Under the pieces are notes generated by a model. The model was not told where the DNA came from, did not search any database, and saw only the letters and a list, made by a program, of their open reading frames with translations. A program made the translations under genes and the position numbers. From contig JAPTYO010000008.1 of NCBI GenBank assembly GCA_036873135.1, forward strand, positions 27,678,761 to 27,742,760: a stretch of DNA of 64,000 bases, given 5' to 3'. Positions 23,392 to 34,536 of the stretch are shown here, piece by piece. The first letter of the stretch is position 1. Each line of letters begins with the position of its first letter. Origin of the DNA: Clarkia xantiana subsp. parviflora. Taxonomy: Eukaryota > Streptophyta > Magnoliopsida > Myrtales > Onagraceae.

Positions 23392-23493
23392 CTGTTGTTG
23401 GTTGTTTCCCCGTTTTTTAATATATTGCATGTTTAAGATCAAAAAAATTTGTGAATTTTTTTTTTTTTTGGCCAAGTGATAATTTGTGAAGTT

Positions 23494-24206
23494 ATGTTAC
23501 TCATTAATTGATGGAAAATATTTAAATTTGAAATGTGTATATGACAATAATACAAGTTAAATAAGCTTATTGACCGACAAGTAAGTGAAATTTATAACCT
23601 ACAGTGATAATCTTACTAATCTTTTTTTTGCCTTTCGCTACATTTAATCCCGTCTAATTTGCTCTCCACTTTATTATTGAATTATTCATTTGCTCTGATT
23701 TCATCCACTCCTTCAGGGGATTTCATCCGCTCCTACTCTTGATCCGCATATATGCCCGACAACCTTTTGCAACATTTTCTCCCTCGCCTGTAATTTTTCA
23801 TAAACCACTTGTTATATCAGGATCCCGAACATAAGGTTTAATTAATATTGGAAGGTAAGATTTTGAATGATAAATTTTACTTCACCCTCAAGAAAACAAG
23901 CTTGTGCCCCAAGAAATTTACCAAACGTGTTATACATCAATGATCTGTTTTTTCTTATTGATAAAATGTAGATGAGAAAATTTCATTATAACATTAATGT
24001 ATAATTGTATATGCAAACCATGTAGGACTGCTGTTGCGGCTGATTCCGATACTTTTATCATAATCATCATCGAATTCTTCCCTCTCTTCACCATCTTCCA
24101 AACCCTTCTTCTTCCAGCGATACGTACTCAACCCTTTTGCAGATCCATCCATCCAATGAAGGTCTAGTAGAAACTTTTGCAGGTGAAGAATTACTGCGGT
24201 GATTCA
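23494..24206. other. AT-rich intergenic DNA
   Basis: This stretch lies between the LINE target site and a small open frame cut by element A. No domain, RNA or mobile element was recognised. The last 150 bp are less AT-rich and could be a 5' UTR for that frame. Confidence 0.45.
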
Positions 24207-24414
24207 ATGTCTTCTTCTTCGAAGAAACCGGAAACACCATCTTCAGCAAGAACCCTCATCTATTCCCAATGCTTTCGCTCCTCGTCGGCTTGTAATTCTT
24301 CTTCTTTGAACTGTTATTCCTCTTCGAACTCCCACACCTCGACATCGTTTCTCCATTTTCGGGAGATGTATCCTCTGAAATGTGATTGGAATTACCGTTT
24401 TCTTGATCGGTGAG
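24207..24414 (+). pseudogene. Possible first exon of an unknown gene, cut by element A
   Basis: An ATG at 24207 opens about 68 codons, Ser-rich and Cys-containing (MSSSSKKPETPSSARTLIYS...). The frame ends where element A inserted. The target site is GATCG|GTGAG, so the duplicated GTGAG looks like a splice donor and resumes at 53476 as GTGAGCG. I recognise no family. It could be a truncated host gene or chance. Confidence 0.25.
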
Positions 24415-25766
24415 TGTCGGACCTAAAATCTGACCTACGGCGAATTACGTTTTGAAAACGTGGAATTTTGAAAGAGTCGCCACTAGTTAATAAACGCTAA
24501 CTAGAATCCTAAATTACCTAAGCGAATAACGAATTAAACTCCTAGGTATACAATCGGTCTAAGATCAGAGATTCGAGTTCGGGGGTTCTATTACGAATTA
24601 AGAAAAGTTATTTTCTAATTACGCCCTTTCGGTACTTAATTAACCTATTGACCAATTTTAAATTTAAATATGCGTTACGACTAATTACCCTAATGTGACA
24701 AAAATTTAAACTAACTTTTATACACAAGTTTTTATTAATGACATATTTAAACCTAAAAAGAAAAATTTATTAAGCATCTAAAACTCCTAGTTTAAGTAAT
24801 TCAATTTTAACTACCTAATTACATGTCATACACATATACACAAAAACATGGTATCTAATTAAATTTACATTTTAACTATCTAATTAACACAACATGATAA
24901 TAATAATAAATAATAGAAAAAAAACAAATTATTGAATAATAATAATAATATTAAATACATAAATAAATAAAAATTAAATTACCTGCGCAGAACATAACGA
25001 TTAACAGCAGGGGGAGTTCCGGCAGGACACAACTCCGGCGACGGGCGGCTTCCACGGCGGCAGGATGGCCGGAATCAGCAACAGCGAAGGACCGGCGGTG
25101 CTGGGCGGAGAACCAAGGCAGCAGCAGAGGACCGACGGTGCTGGGCGGGTAGATCGGCGGCAACAGGCGGAGAACCAGGGCAGCAACAGAGGGGCTGGAA
25201 GTCGACCGGAGCACGGCGACGGCGTCATCCTGGGCAGACCGGAACAGGGACAGCGGCACGACGTCGACTCGGAAGGCACGTCGGGAAGACTCGGGGTTCG
25301 CCGGGACGGGGGCGGCGCCGGCAACCACCAGGAACTCCGGTGGAAAAGCAAGCAGTGAGGAAGAAAAAATAAAAAATAAATAAATAAACACGAATTTCGA
25401 GAAATATAATACTTTATTGCTGTCCAGCTTTTCTTGTGTGTGTTTACATAGACACTAGGGACTATTTATAGCTAACCTAGACCCAAAAATTAGGAACAAA
25501 AATATTTTCTCTAATATGCACTCAATAAATCCGAAAATTATATATATATATATATATATGTTTATGAATTTTGCCATAAATATATACTATATATTTTCTG
25601 ATTATTACATCATTTATTGCATATGTATTGTCCTAATTTAAACTGAGTCTATTTTTGGCAACCCCATGACCTTCCATATTTAAATATTTCCTTTTTTAAA
25701 CGCGTTACACATAACATTTTTAACATGTTACATACATGTCGCGCGTACTAAAATTAGGTGTTTACA
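24415..25766 (-). repeat. Element A left (3') LTR, 1352 bp
   Basis: Starts TGTCGGACC and ends TTTACA on the plus strand. It contains a GC-rich block of about 300 bp (25090-25390) that is absent from the other LTR, AT-rich stretches and a short (AT)n run near 25541-25560. Frames in the GC-rich block (Arg/Gly-rich) have no recognisable product. Confidence 0.9.
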
Positions 25767-25879
25767 GCTTGCCCCTCTTTGGACAGACTCCCGTAGAATG
25801 CATTCGAGGGGGTTTGTCCAAAGACGAGTAAACACTAATTTTGGCTAGGAAGTATATCTTCTTCCGGGTCTTCAAGTCT

Positions 25880-26360
25880 CCAAGGTGGCCTTTGGCTTTA
25901 TTAACGATGCGAAAAAAAAAGTTAAACTTCTGTCGGCGGTGCCTCTGTTGGCGGTGCCTCTGTTGGTCGTGCAGAAAATAGAACCTCCGTCGGCGGTGCC
26001 CCTGTTGGCGGTGCCTCCATTGGTCGTGCATAAAATAGAACCTCCGTCGGCGGTGCCCCTGTTGGCGGTGCCTCCATTGGTAGTGCAGAAATAGAACCTC
26101 CGTCGGCGGTGCCCATGTTGGCGGTGCCTCCATTGGTAGTGCAGAAAATAAAGCCTCAAGTGGCGTGCAGAAAAGTAAAATCTTGATCGATGATGCCTCC
26201 AGTGGCGAGCGACAAGAAAAAGCCTCCAGTGGCGTGCAATAAAGTAAACCCTTAATCGACGATGCCTCCAGTGACGATCGATAAGGAAAAGCCTCTAGTG
26301 GCATGTATCGGAGAAGAGCCTCTGGTGGCGTCCGTTGGAGAAGTGCCTCTAGTGGCGTGA
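25880..26360. repeat. Minisatellite in element A 3' region
   Basis: A unit of about 60 bp built on GGCGGTGCCTCC...TTGGT.GTGCAGAAAATAGAACC repeats about four times from 25935. It then decays into shorter units around GCCTCCAGTGGCG until about 26355. It lies between gag and the 3' LTR in element orientation. Confidence 0.75.
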
Positions 26361-26439
26361 CTTGCGAAGGCTGAATACTAAGGCTTCGTTCGTCGGGGTT
26401 GACTCTCGGGAAGCTGGAAAACTTCAGATCCTGATTGTC

Positions 26440-26705
26440 GGTTGTGACTTGTAGGAACAGACTGTAACAGTCCTACTCATCATTTGAGTGGTGACTTGCG
26501 AGGACAGACTGTAACCGTCCCGTATGCCGTGAATTTGACTCGTAGGAACAGACTGTACCAGTCCTACTCATCCTTGAATGGTGACTCGCGAGAGCAGACT
26601 GTAACCGTCCCGTTTGCCCTGAAGTTGAGTCGTAGGAACAGACTGTAACAGTCCTACTCATCCTTGAATGATGATTTGCGGGAGCAGACTGTAACCGTCC
26701 CGCTT
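26440..26705. repeat. About 90-bp tandem repeat, ~3 copies
   Basis: Units contain AACAGACTGTAACAGTCC, TACTCATCCTTGAATG and AGACTGTAACCGTCCCG, recurring at intervals near 90 bp. The embedded GGACAG/CTGT-type inverted words make each unit partly palindromic. Confidence 0.7.
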
Positions 26706-28086
26706 GACTTAAAATACGCATGCGCATGAATGTTTGTCCCTAATTTTTGCCTAAATTGCGCATGGTGCGACAACTTAGCGGGATCCTTCTCTTCTTTTTT
26801 TTTTTTTTTTTTTTTTGAGAATTTCTCTTTTTTCTCTCCTTTTGCCACGATCGATTGAGAGATTTTCGACCGTGCCCCTCTGTTTTTTTTTTTCTCTCCT
26901 TTTGCCATGATTGCAGTTTCTGAACTTGCAACCATGCATCTCGTTTCCTGATTTTGCCTAGGCCGCCCTATTCGGGTTGACTGTGGCCCGTTCTTTATTC
27001 TCGTCTCGATGCGGGAGTATTTGTAGCCGTTTGAGGGTGGTTGTGACCCTAAAAAAAATGAGCTTTTTTGCTTTTGCTTTTTTTTTTTTTGAAAAGGAAA
27101 ATTTAACAAAAATAATCAACAACAATTATGTACATGCCCCTAGTGGCAAATCTGAAATTTTTTAATTCAAAACATCTTCTTGAGAAGGACTCAGGGGATT
27201 GAGTCAAAATATGTCAGTCGTGTCGACGCCCTGGATTGACCCTACGACCAATGGATGGCATAGGCAATGATTTCTTCTCTCGGCTTCTCATGTGCCCCGG
27301 CGGCCTCCTGCAAGATTCCTGGAATACTGAAGCCCATGGCAAGTTTAGACTTCGCCGCATGAGGAATGTATGACTCGGTTGAGGATCACACGTGGATGAC
27401 GTGGAGTAGTCCGCATTGGGGCACAAATATTGCGCGAGATAAATTCGACAGCTGACACAAGAATGGTTGGCGAGCAAAGGGCCGTGTACGAGATGTGCTC
27501 TTCAGAGGCTTTTATTTGGATGATTATCCGAGCTGCACAATGAGTAAGGAAAAACTCAAATTTCGGGGAGAAAATTGATCACGACTTCTCTTACCTGGGT
27601 GCCCGACATCTTTAATGGAAATTTGCTCCATATGTGAATGGATCTGTTGCATGTTCCGTGTTTTCATATGGCGGTTGTGCTCGATCTGAACGGGGATATG
27701 CCATTTGGTTGTCACTGACCAGTTCGGACGTCACCATGAAATGAATGTACGGCTTGGTTCGGGAAGGCGCATGTATTCCATGTATGGAGATTTTGATCAC
27801 TGGGTGATTTGAGTCCTTCATCGGTCGCCTTGATGGGCTTAGTAGTCCATGACTTTATTTTTTTGAGTGTTTTGTTAGGAACATCGACTCAAGAAAAGAC
27901 TCCTTGCATCAATCCTAAAAAAAATAAAACCAATTAAACAAACTCAAATATAGGGATTTATTTATATTGATTAGATCATGACAATACCCCTCTTTCCTAT
28001 GCGGGGCTCATGATCTTGCCGCGCAAGGAGTACATAACTGAACAGTTTATTCATTGCTAAAAAAACGGATGTAGCGCTAAGAGAAA
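26706..28086. other. Element A non-coding region between gag and 3' repeats
   Basis: No protease, RT or integrase motif is present in either strand. Long T-runs occur near 26792-26815 and 26880-26895. This is where pol would be expected if the element were autonomous. Confidence 0.6.
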
Positions 28087-29598
28087 TCATGTGGATGAGG
28101 CCGAAGGGGTGTTGGCGTCAGCCGACGGAACTGCGTTAAGAATCAAAAGCTTATGGTCAATGAGATCCTGGATCCTATGCCTCATACGCGAGCAATCCTC
28201 AGTTGAGTGACCAAATATCCCCATGTGAAACTCACACTTCGAGTTCAGATCATTGTTGGGTATCCTTGAAGTAGTATTCCAAACCTCAGGACCAATGAGA
28301 CCCTGAGCAAGTGCTTTCTGATATACTTCGGTGGCCGACACTGGTAAAGGTGTGAATTTTCTAGACTCCCGCATCTTGTTCATAGCCCGGTTTTCAGGTC
28401 CACCCACAACGGGGGTTTGCGGAGCTTGTGTCTGGTAGACTGCACCCACTGTTGCGTCTTTGGATGACCAGTTCTTGGAGCCTCCCCTTTTGGTTCTATC
28501 TTCTTGTTGACTCATGAAGGGGTCTTCAAGTTTTCCAGTTCGAATGCCATGCTCTACCATTTCTCCGGATTTCACCAAATCAGCGAAGTTGGCTGAAATG
28601 TGCCCTAACAAATGGGAGTAATATGCCCCTTTAAGAGTGCCGATGAACATGGACACCGCTTCTGCGTCTTCCATTGGTGGTCGGACTCCAGCGGCTTTCT
28701 CTCTCCAAGCCTGCATATAGCTTCTAAATGATTGCCCCCCTTCCATCTCCATTCTTTGGAGGTCCATGCGGGTCGGAGCTGTATCCAAGTTGAACTTATA
28801 CTGGCGAACAAAAGTGTTAGCCATCTCTTCCCACGTAGAAATGTCACCGGCTTTCAAGTTGACGAACCAAACCAAAGCCGCTCCCTTCAAGCTTTCCTGG
28901 AACGTCTGGATTAAGAATTTCTCATACCACCGGTATGGGGCCATCTTTGTGAGGTAAATCCGTAAGTGGACAATGGGGTTACCGGTGCCATCATACTTCT
29001 CAAAGTCGGGGACTTTGAATTTCTCCGATCTTGACATGTCGGGGAAAATGCATAGGTCGGAGTAACCAATGCCTCCATACTGCTCAAGTCCAGACAAAAC
29101 CTTCATCTTTTCCTCCATTTTCTTCAAGCGGCGATCCTGTTCGGATTCAATGACAGGTGATGATGTGGCTGCATTTGTGCCGATTGCACCTCCTTGGTTA
29201 ACATGCCCATACATTACCGTCGGTTTCGGAAGGACATGCGGCTTTGATGCGGATTGATCAGGAATGACCAAAACAGGGGGTTGGTCATGAAGAGGTTCTA
29301 CCGTGGCGTCGGGAAGCACGGTTGCAGCCGGCATTGGAGGTCCGGTATTCGCCACAGGTGTTGTGGAGGATTCTAGATTCGAGGTCGCTGTCAGCAAGGC
29401 CGGTTTTAGAGTATTGTAAGTTGATCGAGCCTCGAGGAGTTCCATGATGCGCTCCATGTTTGCAGACATGGATGCCATATCCTGATGCATTTTAGCATTA
29501 GCCGTCTCGATCTCGGCTATTCGTTCCTCTTGTTGCTGGATCTTCTGAGCGTCCTCCATGTTAGTGGTTTGTCGCGTGATGGTCAGCAATACCTGCAA
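28087..29598 (-). CDS. Element A gag protein
   Basis: An open frame of up to 503 codons. The N-terminal 60 residues are coiled-coil-like (AQKIQQQEERIAEIE). The central Retrotrans_gag domain shows FKVPDFEKYDGTGNPIVHLR, FQESLKGAALVWF and QSFRSYMQAWREKAAG. A knuckle-like CEFHMGIFGHSTEDC lies near the C-terminus. Gag packages element RNA. The frame is uninterrupted although no pol exists, which suggests function in trans or recent amplification. The first ATG is at 29598. The sequence before it (TTCGTTGCAG|GT) resembles a splice acceptor, so the ATG at 29559 (MEDAQ) may be the better start. Confidence 0.85.
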   Translation of the reverse strand: MQVLLTITRQTTNMEDAQKIQQQEERIAEIETANAKMHQDMASMSANMERIMELLEARSTYNTLKPALLTATSNLESSTTPVANTGPPMPAATVLPDATVEPLHDQPPVLVIPDQSASKPHVLPKPTVMYGHVNQGGAIGTNAATSSPVIESEQDRRLKKMEEKMKVLSGLEQYGGIGYSDLCIFPDMSRSEKFKVPDFEKYDGTGNPIVHLRIYLTKMAPYRWYEKFLIQTFQESLKGAALVWFVNLKAGDISTWEEMANTFVRQYKFNLDTAPTRMDLQRMEMEGGQSFRSYMQAWREKAAGVRPPMEDAEAVSMFIGTLKGAYYSHLLGHISANFADLVKSGEMVEHGIRTGKLEDPFMSQQEDRTKRGGSKNWSSKDATVGAVYQTQAPQTPVVGGPENRAMNKMRESRKFTPLPVSATEVYQKALAQGLIGPEVWNTTSRIPNNDLNSKCEFHMGIFGHSTEDCSRMRHRIQDLIDHKLLILNAVPSADANTPSASST

Positions 29599-30641
29599 CG
29601 AAAAATGGGATATTCAGAATAAGGAACACATGATATCATGCATGTTCGTTTTCAAAGTAATGTGTCATTCAACTCATCATCTTTTGAAAAAAGTGTTTTG
29701 TAACTAAAATATGTTTCTAAGACGTTTTACACAACTGCGAAACTTGGTCAAAACGTATTGAGTGCTTGCCCCATAATCCGAGCGAAGGTAATGCAACAAG
29801 GTTTTTCAAAATGGATTCAATTTTTTTCATTTGTTCGGATTTTGGAGCGAGCACTTATTTCCAAAGTTGAACAATTGCAGCACTCCACACTACACGGTAT
29901 TTCTTTAATAGTCTCGTTTTGCGTCCATCATGCTGGTCTGAACCCGGTCAACGTCGACCTTGGGGAAATTGAAGGGTCTTGATATGAGTGAAATTAAGCA
30001 GTCGTTCCATTCTTACCGAAAATGGCGTGTAAAGCGTTTTAGAAACGACGATTTGAATGACACGTTTTTTGAGAAAATATGATGCATGCTTGTAACGTAA
30101 ATTAATATGCGTTGTACAATTACATATGGTACAAAATAACGATTACATCGAGACCCATGTCCTTTACATGAAAAATTCTAGGGGTCGAGAACAATTAAAA
30201 AAAAGAACACACGCGAGCACGCATATCGGCAGGATCGAAGCTTCAGGTGTGTGTTCTTGCTTTGTTCTACAAGGTAGGCTCAACTGATAGGTTCCCGACA
30301 AGGTGGTTTCCTCACCCCATCATAGAGATCACAGGACCTTCACAAGCGAGTGGAGTTGTTCTGAGTTGTTCCGGCGGCTCGGCCGCGCGGTCGTACCCTT
30401 ACTAACTCTCCGGGGTTCCTAGTTGCCCTGGGTTTTAGGCATTTTGGAGATTATTCTAAAGTGGTGTGTGTGCGGGTTCAACAAAGAAACACAAGTTAGT
30501 AAAATAAAAAGTTCCGCACCTATCACATAAAAAACCCAAATTTAGAATAACAGAGTTATACGCAAATAAACTAAAAAATGGCAAATAAGAAAATATACAA
30601 AGCTCGAACCCTCTAAATCTTCCCCAGCAGAGTCGCCAAAT
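29599..30641 (-). other. Element A leader and primer-binding site
   Basis: About 1 kb of untranslated leader lies between gag and the 5' LTR. The primer-binding site TTTGGCGACTCTGCTGGGGA is the complement of 30621-30640, one base from the LTR. No other frame is supported. Confidence 0.65.
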
Positions 30642-30777
30642 TGTCGGACCTAAAATCTGACCTACAGCGAATTACGTTTTGAAAACGTGGAATTTTGAAA
30701 GAGTCGCCACTAGTTAATAAAGGCTAACTAGAATCCTAAATTACCTAAGCGAATAACGAATTAAACACCTAGGTATA
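30642..30777 (-). repeat. Element A right (5') LTR, first fragment
   Basis: Starts TTGTCGGACC and matches 24415-24550 closely, then stops at the sequence CTAGGTATA where element B begins. The LTR resumes at 52534. The duplicated GTATA (30773-30777, 52529-52533) is element B's target site. Confidence 0.9.
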
Positions 30778-31487
30778 TGTTGCGTCCTGGATGAACTGGG
30801 TCGTGAGGATGTGTCTGTTCGTATGGTTGTGCGGGTTTTCAGGCGGTAACCCTTCGTCTGGAAGAGGTTTGGGCCACTGGCGAGTGTTCGGTTGACTCCC
30901 GTAAAGGTCTGTGTCTCAAAGCGTGGTTGTGTCTCAGAGGGGCGTCTGAGTCTCAGAAGGCGGTGGTCTGTGCACAAATCTGGATGTCTGAGCGACGATT
31001 CCTGCACAAAGGACCAGTGCTAGCACGGAGAGGGGGGGGGGGGTGGTGCTAGCGGAGCCCTCTCCGAAGCTTAAGTCACTATAGGGCTAAAAGAGTAATT
31101 TCTAGAGAGATAATATTTCTAGAGAGAAGTCAGAGCTCAAAATACCAAAGTTGGGCAAATGAGAGGATGTGTGAAAATGGATGGTCAAGGCCTCCTATTT
31201 ATAGGCTTCCTTGGGACCGGACCCGGTTTTAAAGCGGTTTGATAACGGTTCAAAAACAAGCGGTAACCGTCATCCATATTGGTAATGCGTGAACTTGACT
31301 TCTCTACACGTAACGATAATCGCACGATACCCGCAATGCAATCCGGAGGTCCGGTCCGGACGCGCGTAAATGCGTTTCCGGACCGTTTTGACCCTTTGGG
31401 AGACGTTTTTCAAACCGAGATGTAATTTTGACGTGTTTACGAGGCCCGAAATATAAATACGAACCCGAATTGGACATATATCCATCA
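30778..31487 (-). repeat. Element B left (3') LTR, 710 bp
   Basis: Matches 51731-52528 with roughly ten substitutions, a G-tract length change and the absence of an insert of about 90 bp. The flanking GAGGGCAAG (complement, next to 31488) is the polypurine tract. Confidence 0.9.
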
Positions 31488-33194
31488 CTTGCCCTCGAGT
31501 CAAGTAACGGTTTAGAACCTTTCTTGACTCTATTTTTAAGTTAAGATACGTGTCCAATTTGAGTTTGACGCTAACCTTTCGGTTTTAGTCGTTGGTTGGA
31601 CGTAGACATCTTGATTTCGTCTGTCCTTTGATTTTCCGCCCGAATGACTTTGTTTCCTGTCATCACGGTTAGTGCAATAGGGAATGTGCATACGTAACGT
31701 GCAAGTATGGTTATCGTTAGGGATGTAAGCAATTAGTAATACATCATGTGAACATGCTTTTATCAACGTGCATGCATAAGTAACGGTCATGGCAAGATCG
31801 TAATTACGCGATGCAAGAAATATAATCCGTACACTTCTAAAACGACTTAGCGATTATCAAATCATGAATCATGCGATATGGAAACCTATGCGTAGAATGG
31901 TGGGTTTGATACGTGCAATATCAAAATAATCACGTACGTAGGAATAGATATTTAGAGGAGAGAGTGGAGTGTACCATAAGTGCTTAGGCATGAGTGTAGA
32001 TGAGTTACTCATTTAATCCTTATCACCAAAGCATCTTTTGGGATATGTAACTACACAAATCCCCAATCATTCCTCCATTACTTTGGGAATTCATTATTCC
32101 TTCTTCTTTGCAGGTAATCCTTTCATCATTTCCCGAAATTGTTTGTGTGTTCATAGTTTCTTCACCGTCGTAAAGCTTAGACATATCCCGAAAGTTTCGT
32201 GCTTGATCCTTGACTTGTTTTCAGAAATTGACACCACCAATCGACTCAGATTGTCACGAGGATTCCAGCGCCGCCTTCGGAATCGCCAGGAGACGCCGGA
32301 CGCGCCCTCACGCGCCGCCGCGTGAGATTTGCCTTGCCGGCGCTTGTAGCCCACGCGCCGCCTTCCCGTGCTTCGTTCGTCGCGGTCCTTACCTTTCTGA
32401 AATCGTCTCGACGAGGGGAATCCATTGTGATACTTTTCGTCACGTTTTGAGGTAATCTGGAAATTCGATTTTACAGGACAGCTTCGACTTGATTTCGAAT
32501 GTCGCCGTATTGTTGTTCGTTTGAGCTATTTGTCGTTGTTGTCATATGGAACTGCTTGTTGGTGCTTGTATGTCGAATATTTGCTGATTAGTTGCCGTTA
32601 TTATCGCCGCTAGTGCATGACTTAGACGATTTTTCACTTCCGTGGATAGTTGAGGTAGAATTCCCTGTTTGGACATAGTGCCCCCGTGCCTTTGTGTAGA
32701 GGCTTTTTGGTCGGTATACGTAGTTTTTTCCCTTGGCGGGTTTTTGGTTGACGGGGATTGCCCAACGACTTTAGGCATAATCGTTTGTTGTTTTGACGCC
32801 TTAGAAAAATATTTTTCCTAAGTGTTGCCGCGTTTGATCATCGCGGTTCGTCGCGTTAGTTCCACCGTTTGCATGATAGCCTCTTAAGATGTTAGTCCCT
32901 TTTATTGTACGTACCAACTTTGCTATACGCGTGGACTTTGGCTACGCGCGTTGACTTTTGCTATGCGCGTTAACTTTTGCTATGCGCGTTGACTTTTGTT
33001 TTGCGCGTTGACTTCTGCTTGGTTCTTGCAGATTGTGGGGTCGTAGTAACCTCTTGCGGAATTTCCTTCCTTTTGACCGAGTTGTTGCTATGAGTAAGTC
33101 CTTCATTCTTACTCTTGAACATTTTTGATCATTTTGACATTCATAATGGATACCCTTTTAAACGGCTATATGTCTTTTGTGAATTCATATTGCA
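31488..33194. other. Element B region between 3' LTR and antisense gene
   Basis: No frame with a known domain. A GC-rich block near 32250-32360 gives spurious Arg-rich frames. It could hold the promoter and first exon(s) of the antisense gene. A short minisatellite at 32920-33015 is listed separately. Confidence 0.5.
32920..33015. repeat. About 20-bp tandem repeat, ~5 copies
   Basis: Units of the form TATGCGCGTTGACTTTTGC recur five times with small changes (GTTGACTT/GTTAACTT). It precedes the first recognisable antisense exon. Confidence 0.75.
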
Positions 33195-34536
33195 GGTTGG
33201 TTTGCCGGAAAGAGTTCGTCTCTCCATGCGGCGGCTTCGCGTATTGCTTCTCGCGCCGATCCAACTTTGGTAGCCCCTGCCCCCATCACTCCTGCCAATT
33301 CGGGGCGTGATCTTGGCAAAGGGTCTTCTACTCATGTGACCGGGGATACTCCCCCAGTGTCTGATTCTCGCGTTTCTTCCAAGCGGACTGACACAGTGGT
33401 GCGTGGACCGACTGATCCCATGCGCTTGAAGCCAAATGCGACTACTTCCACTCGTAAAGGCAAGGAAGTCGCGAGTCGCAATGTAGCGTCATCTGCCCCC
33501 CAGTCGGGAAACCGACTTGTGGAAGTCCGCGGACTCTGTAAGTATACTTTTGATGAATGTATTCCGTGGTTTTGTTATTTGTTGTTAACCACTTTCTTTC
33601 TTGTTGTAGCGGTTCCTCCTCTTAGGCGTGACCATCTGGTCTGCCCCGTTGGATTGGACATTACTGGGGACACTTGGGCACCTTTTGGTAATGGTGGAGT
33701 TTATTTCCCCAAGAAGTCGTCACTTCGCACTCCAGAGGTTGGAGTTCGCGTATTGCGTAGATGTGTTCCACCGGGTGATAGGCATTCTTGCCCATCGACT
33801 GATGAGGAAGCTGAGGCTTATGCACAGAGTGCCTTATCCCGGTTTGCTCCTGTAAGTAACTTGGTTCTTTTGCCAATTTTTTGTTTTTGCGATTTATGTT
33901 TGGCTTGTCGCATTGATGTGTGCAGGTTGTAGCCGACATGGTAAACATGTCATCTTTTGTTATGGAGCTGGTAAGCGCGAAGTAGGCAGCTATGGATAAG
34001 TGTGACGCTTTGCGCCAAGAGTTGTCACGAACCAAGGAAGAGGCTCGCGTGTTGAGTTCGAAAGTCACTGCTTCTGAGAGCCGTTATGAGGCACGCCATA
34101 CTCGCTTGTCAAAGCTTGAGTCTGAGATGATCGCTCTTGAGAAGAAGGTTACAGACGATCTTCATTCTCAAGGAGCGGAATTACTTGCTCTTGGTAAGGA
34201 GAGTCGGGAGAAGGGCGTACAAGTGGGTTTCACCAAGTACTTGGGAACTTCTGATTTGAAGCTGCTGTTGAGGAGAAAGTGAACCACTTGATGAGCGAGC
34301 GCTCCGAAGATTACTTCACCCGCGTGAAGGATCTTGACCCTGGGTTCCCTTTTGGCGAGTTAGGGCCATATGCGAGTTACACCATTTCTCACATTGAGGC
34401 GCTGAACCTTTTGGAGTGTGGCCTTCCCAACTACGAGGTGTTGGTTGATGATAGCGGAGATGTAAACGTCATTGTTACTTCTCCTGAGTTTATGGAGGTT
34501 GCCCCCGGGCCCTCTGGAGGTGGTGCCGCTATTTGA
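33195..34536 (+). pseudogene. Spliced antisense gene of element B (unknown function)
   Basis: On the plus strand, opposite to element B's own genes, three exons can be read: 33195-33537, 33610-33851 and 33926-34536. Introns are GT-AG (GTAAGT donors at 33538 and 33852; acceptors TTGTTGTAG and GTGTGCAG) and phases match exactly. Exon 1 is Ser/Thr/Lys-rich, including TRKGKEVASRN. Exon 2 reads RDHLVCPVGLDITGDTWAPF. Exon 3 is a coiled coil (KCDALRQELSRTKEEARVL) ending in an acidic/hydrophobic tail, EVAPGPSGGGAAI. One in-frame TAG near 33983 and one frameshift near 34260 show decay. I do not recognise a domain. Antisense genes at this position are known in Tat-group elements such as Grande and Retand. 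Confidence 0.65.

Larger units (their letters stand above)
15696..23475 (+). mobile_element. L1-type LINE with RNase H domain, decayed
   Basis: A perfect 18-bp duplication, GTGATAATTTGTGAAGTT, at 15678-15695 and 23476-23493 flanks the element, as expected for target-primed reverse transcription. It carries ORF1 (gag-like, zinc knuckle) and ORF2 (endonuclease, reverse transcriptase, zinc-finger region, RNase H) in plant L1 order. The 3' end has an A-run followed by a T-rich tract. A foldback MULE (16721-17244) is inserted in ORF1. ORF2 contains an in-frame stop and several frameshifts, so the copy is dead. Confidence 0.88.

Noticed and set aside
25001..25391. Open frames in the element A LTR
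   Set aside because: They sit in the GC-rich LTR block that is absent from the other LTR; no domain.
30642..30777. Truncated solo LTR fragment
   Set aside because: It continues at 52534 after element B, with matching GTATA target duplications.
33267..33932. Single 221-codon open frame
   Set aside because: It crosses two introns with good splice sites; the spliced reading gives a continuous product into the coiled-coil exon.
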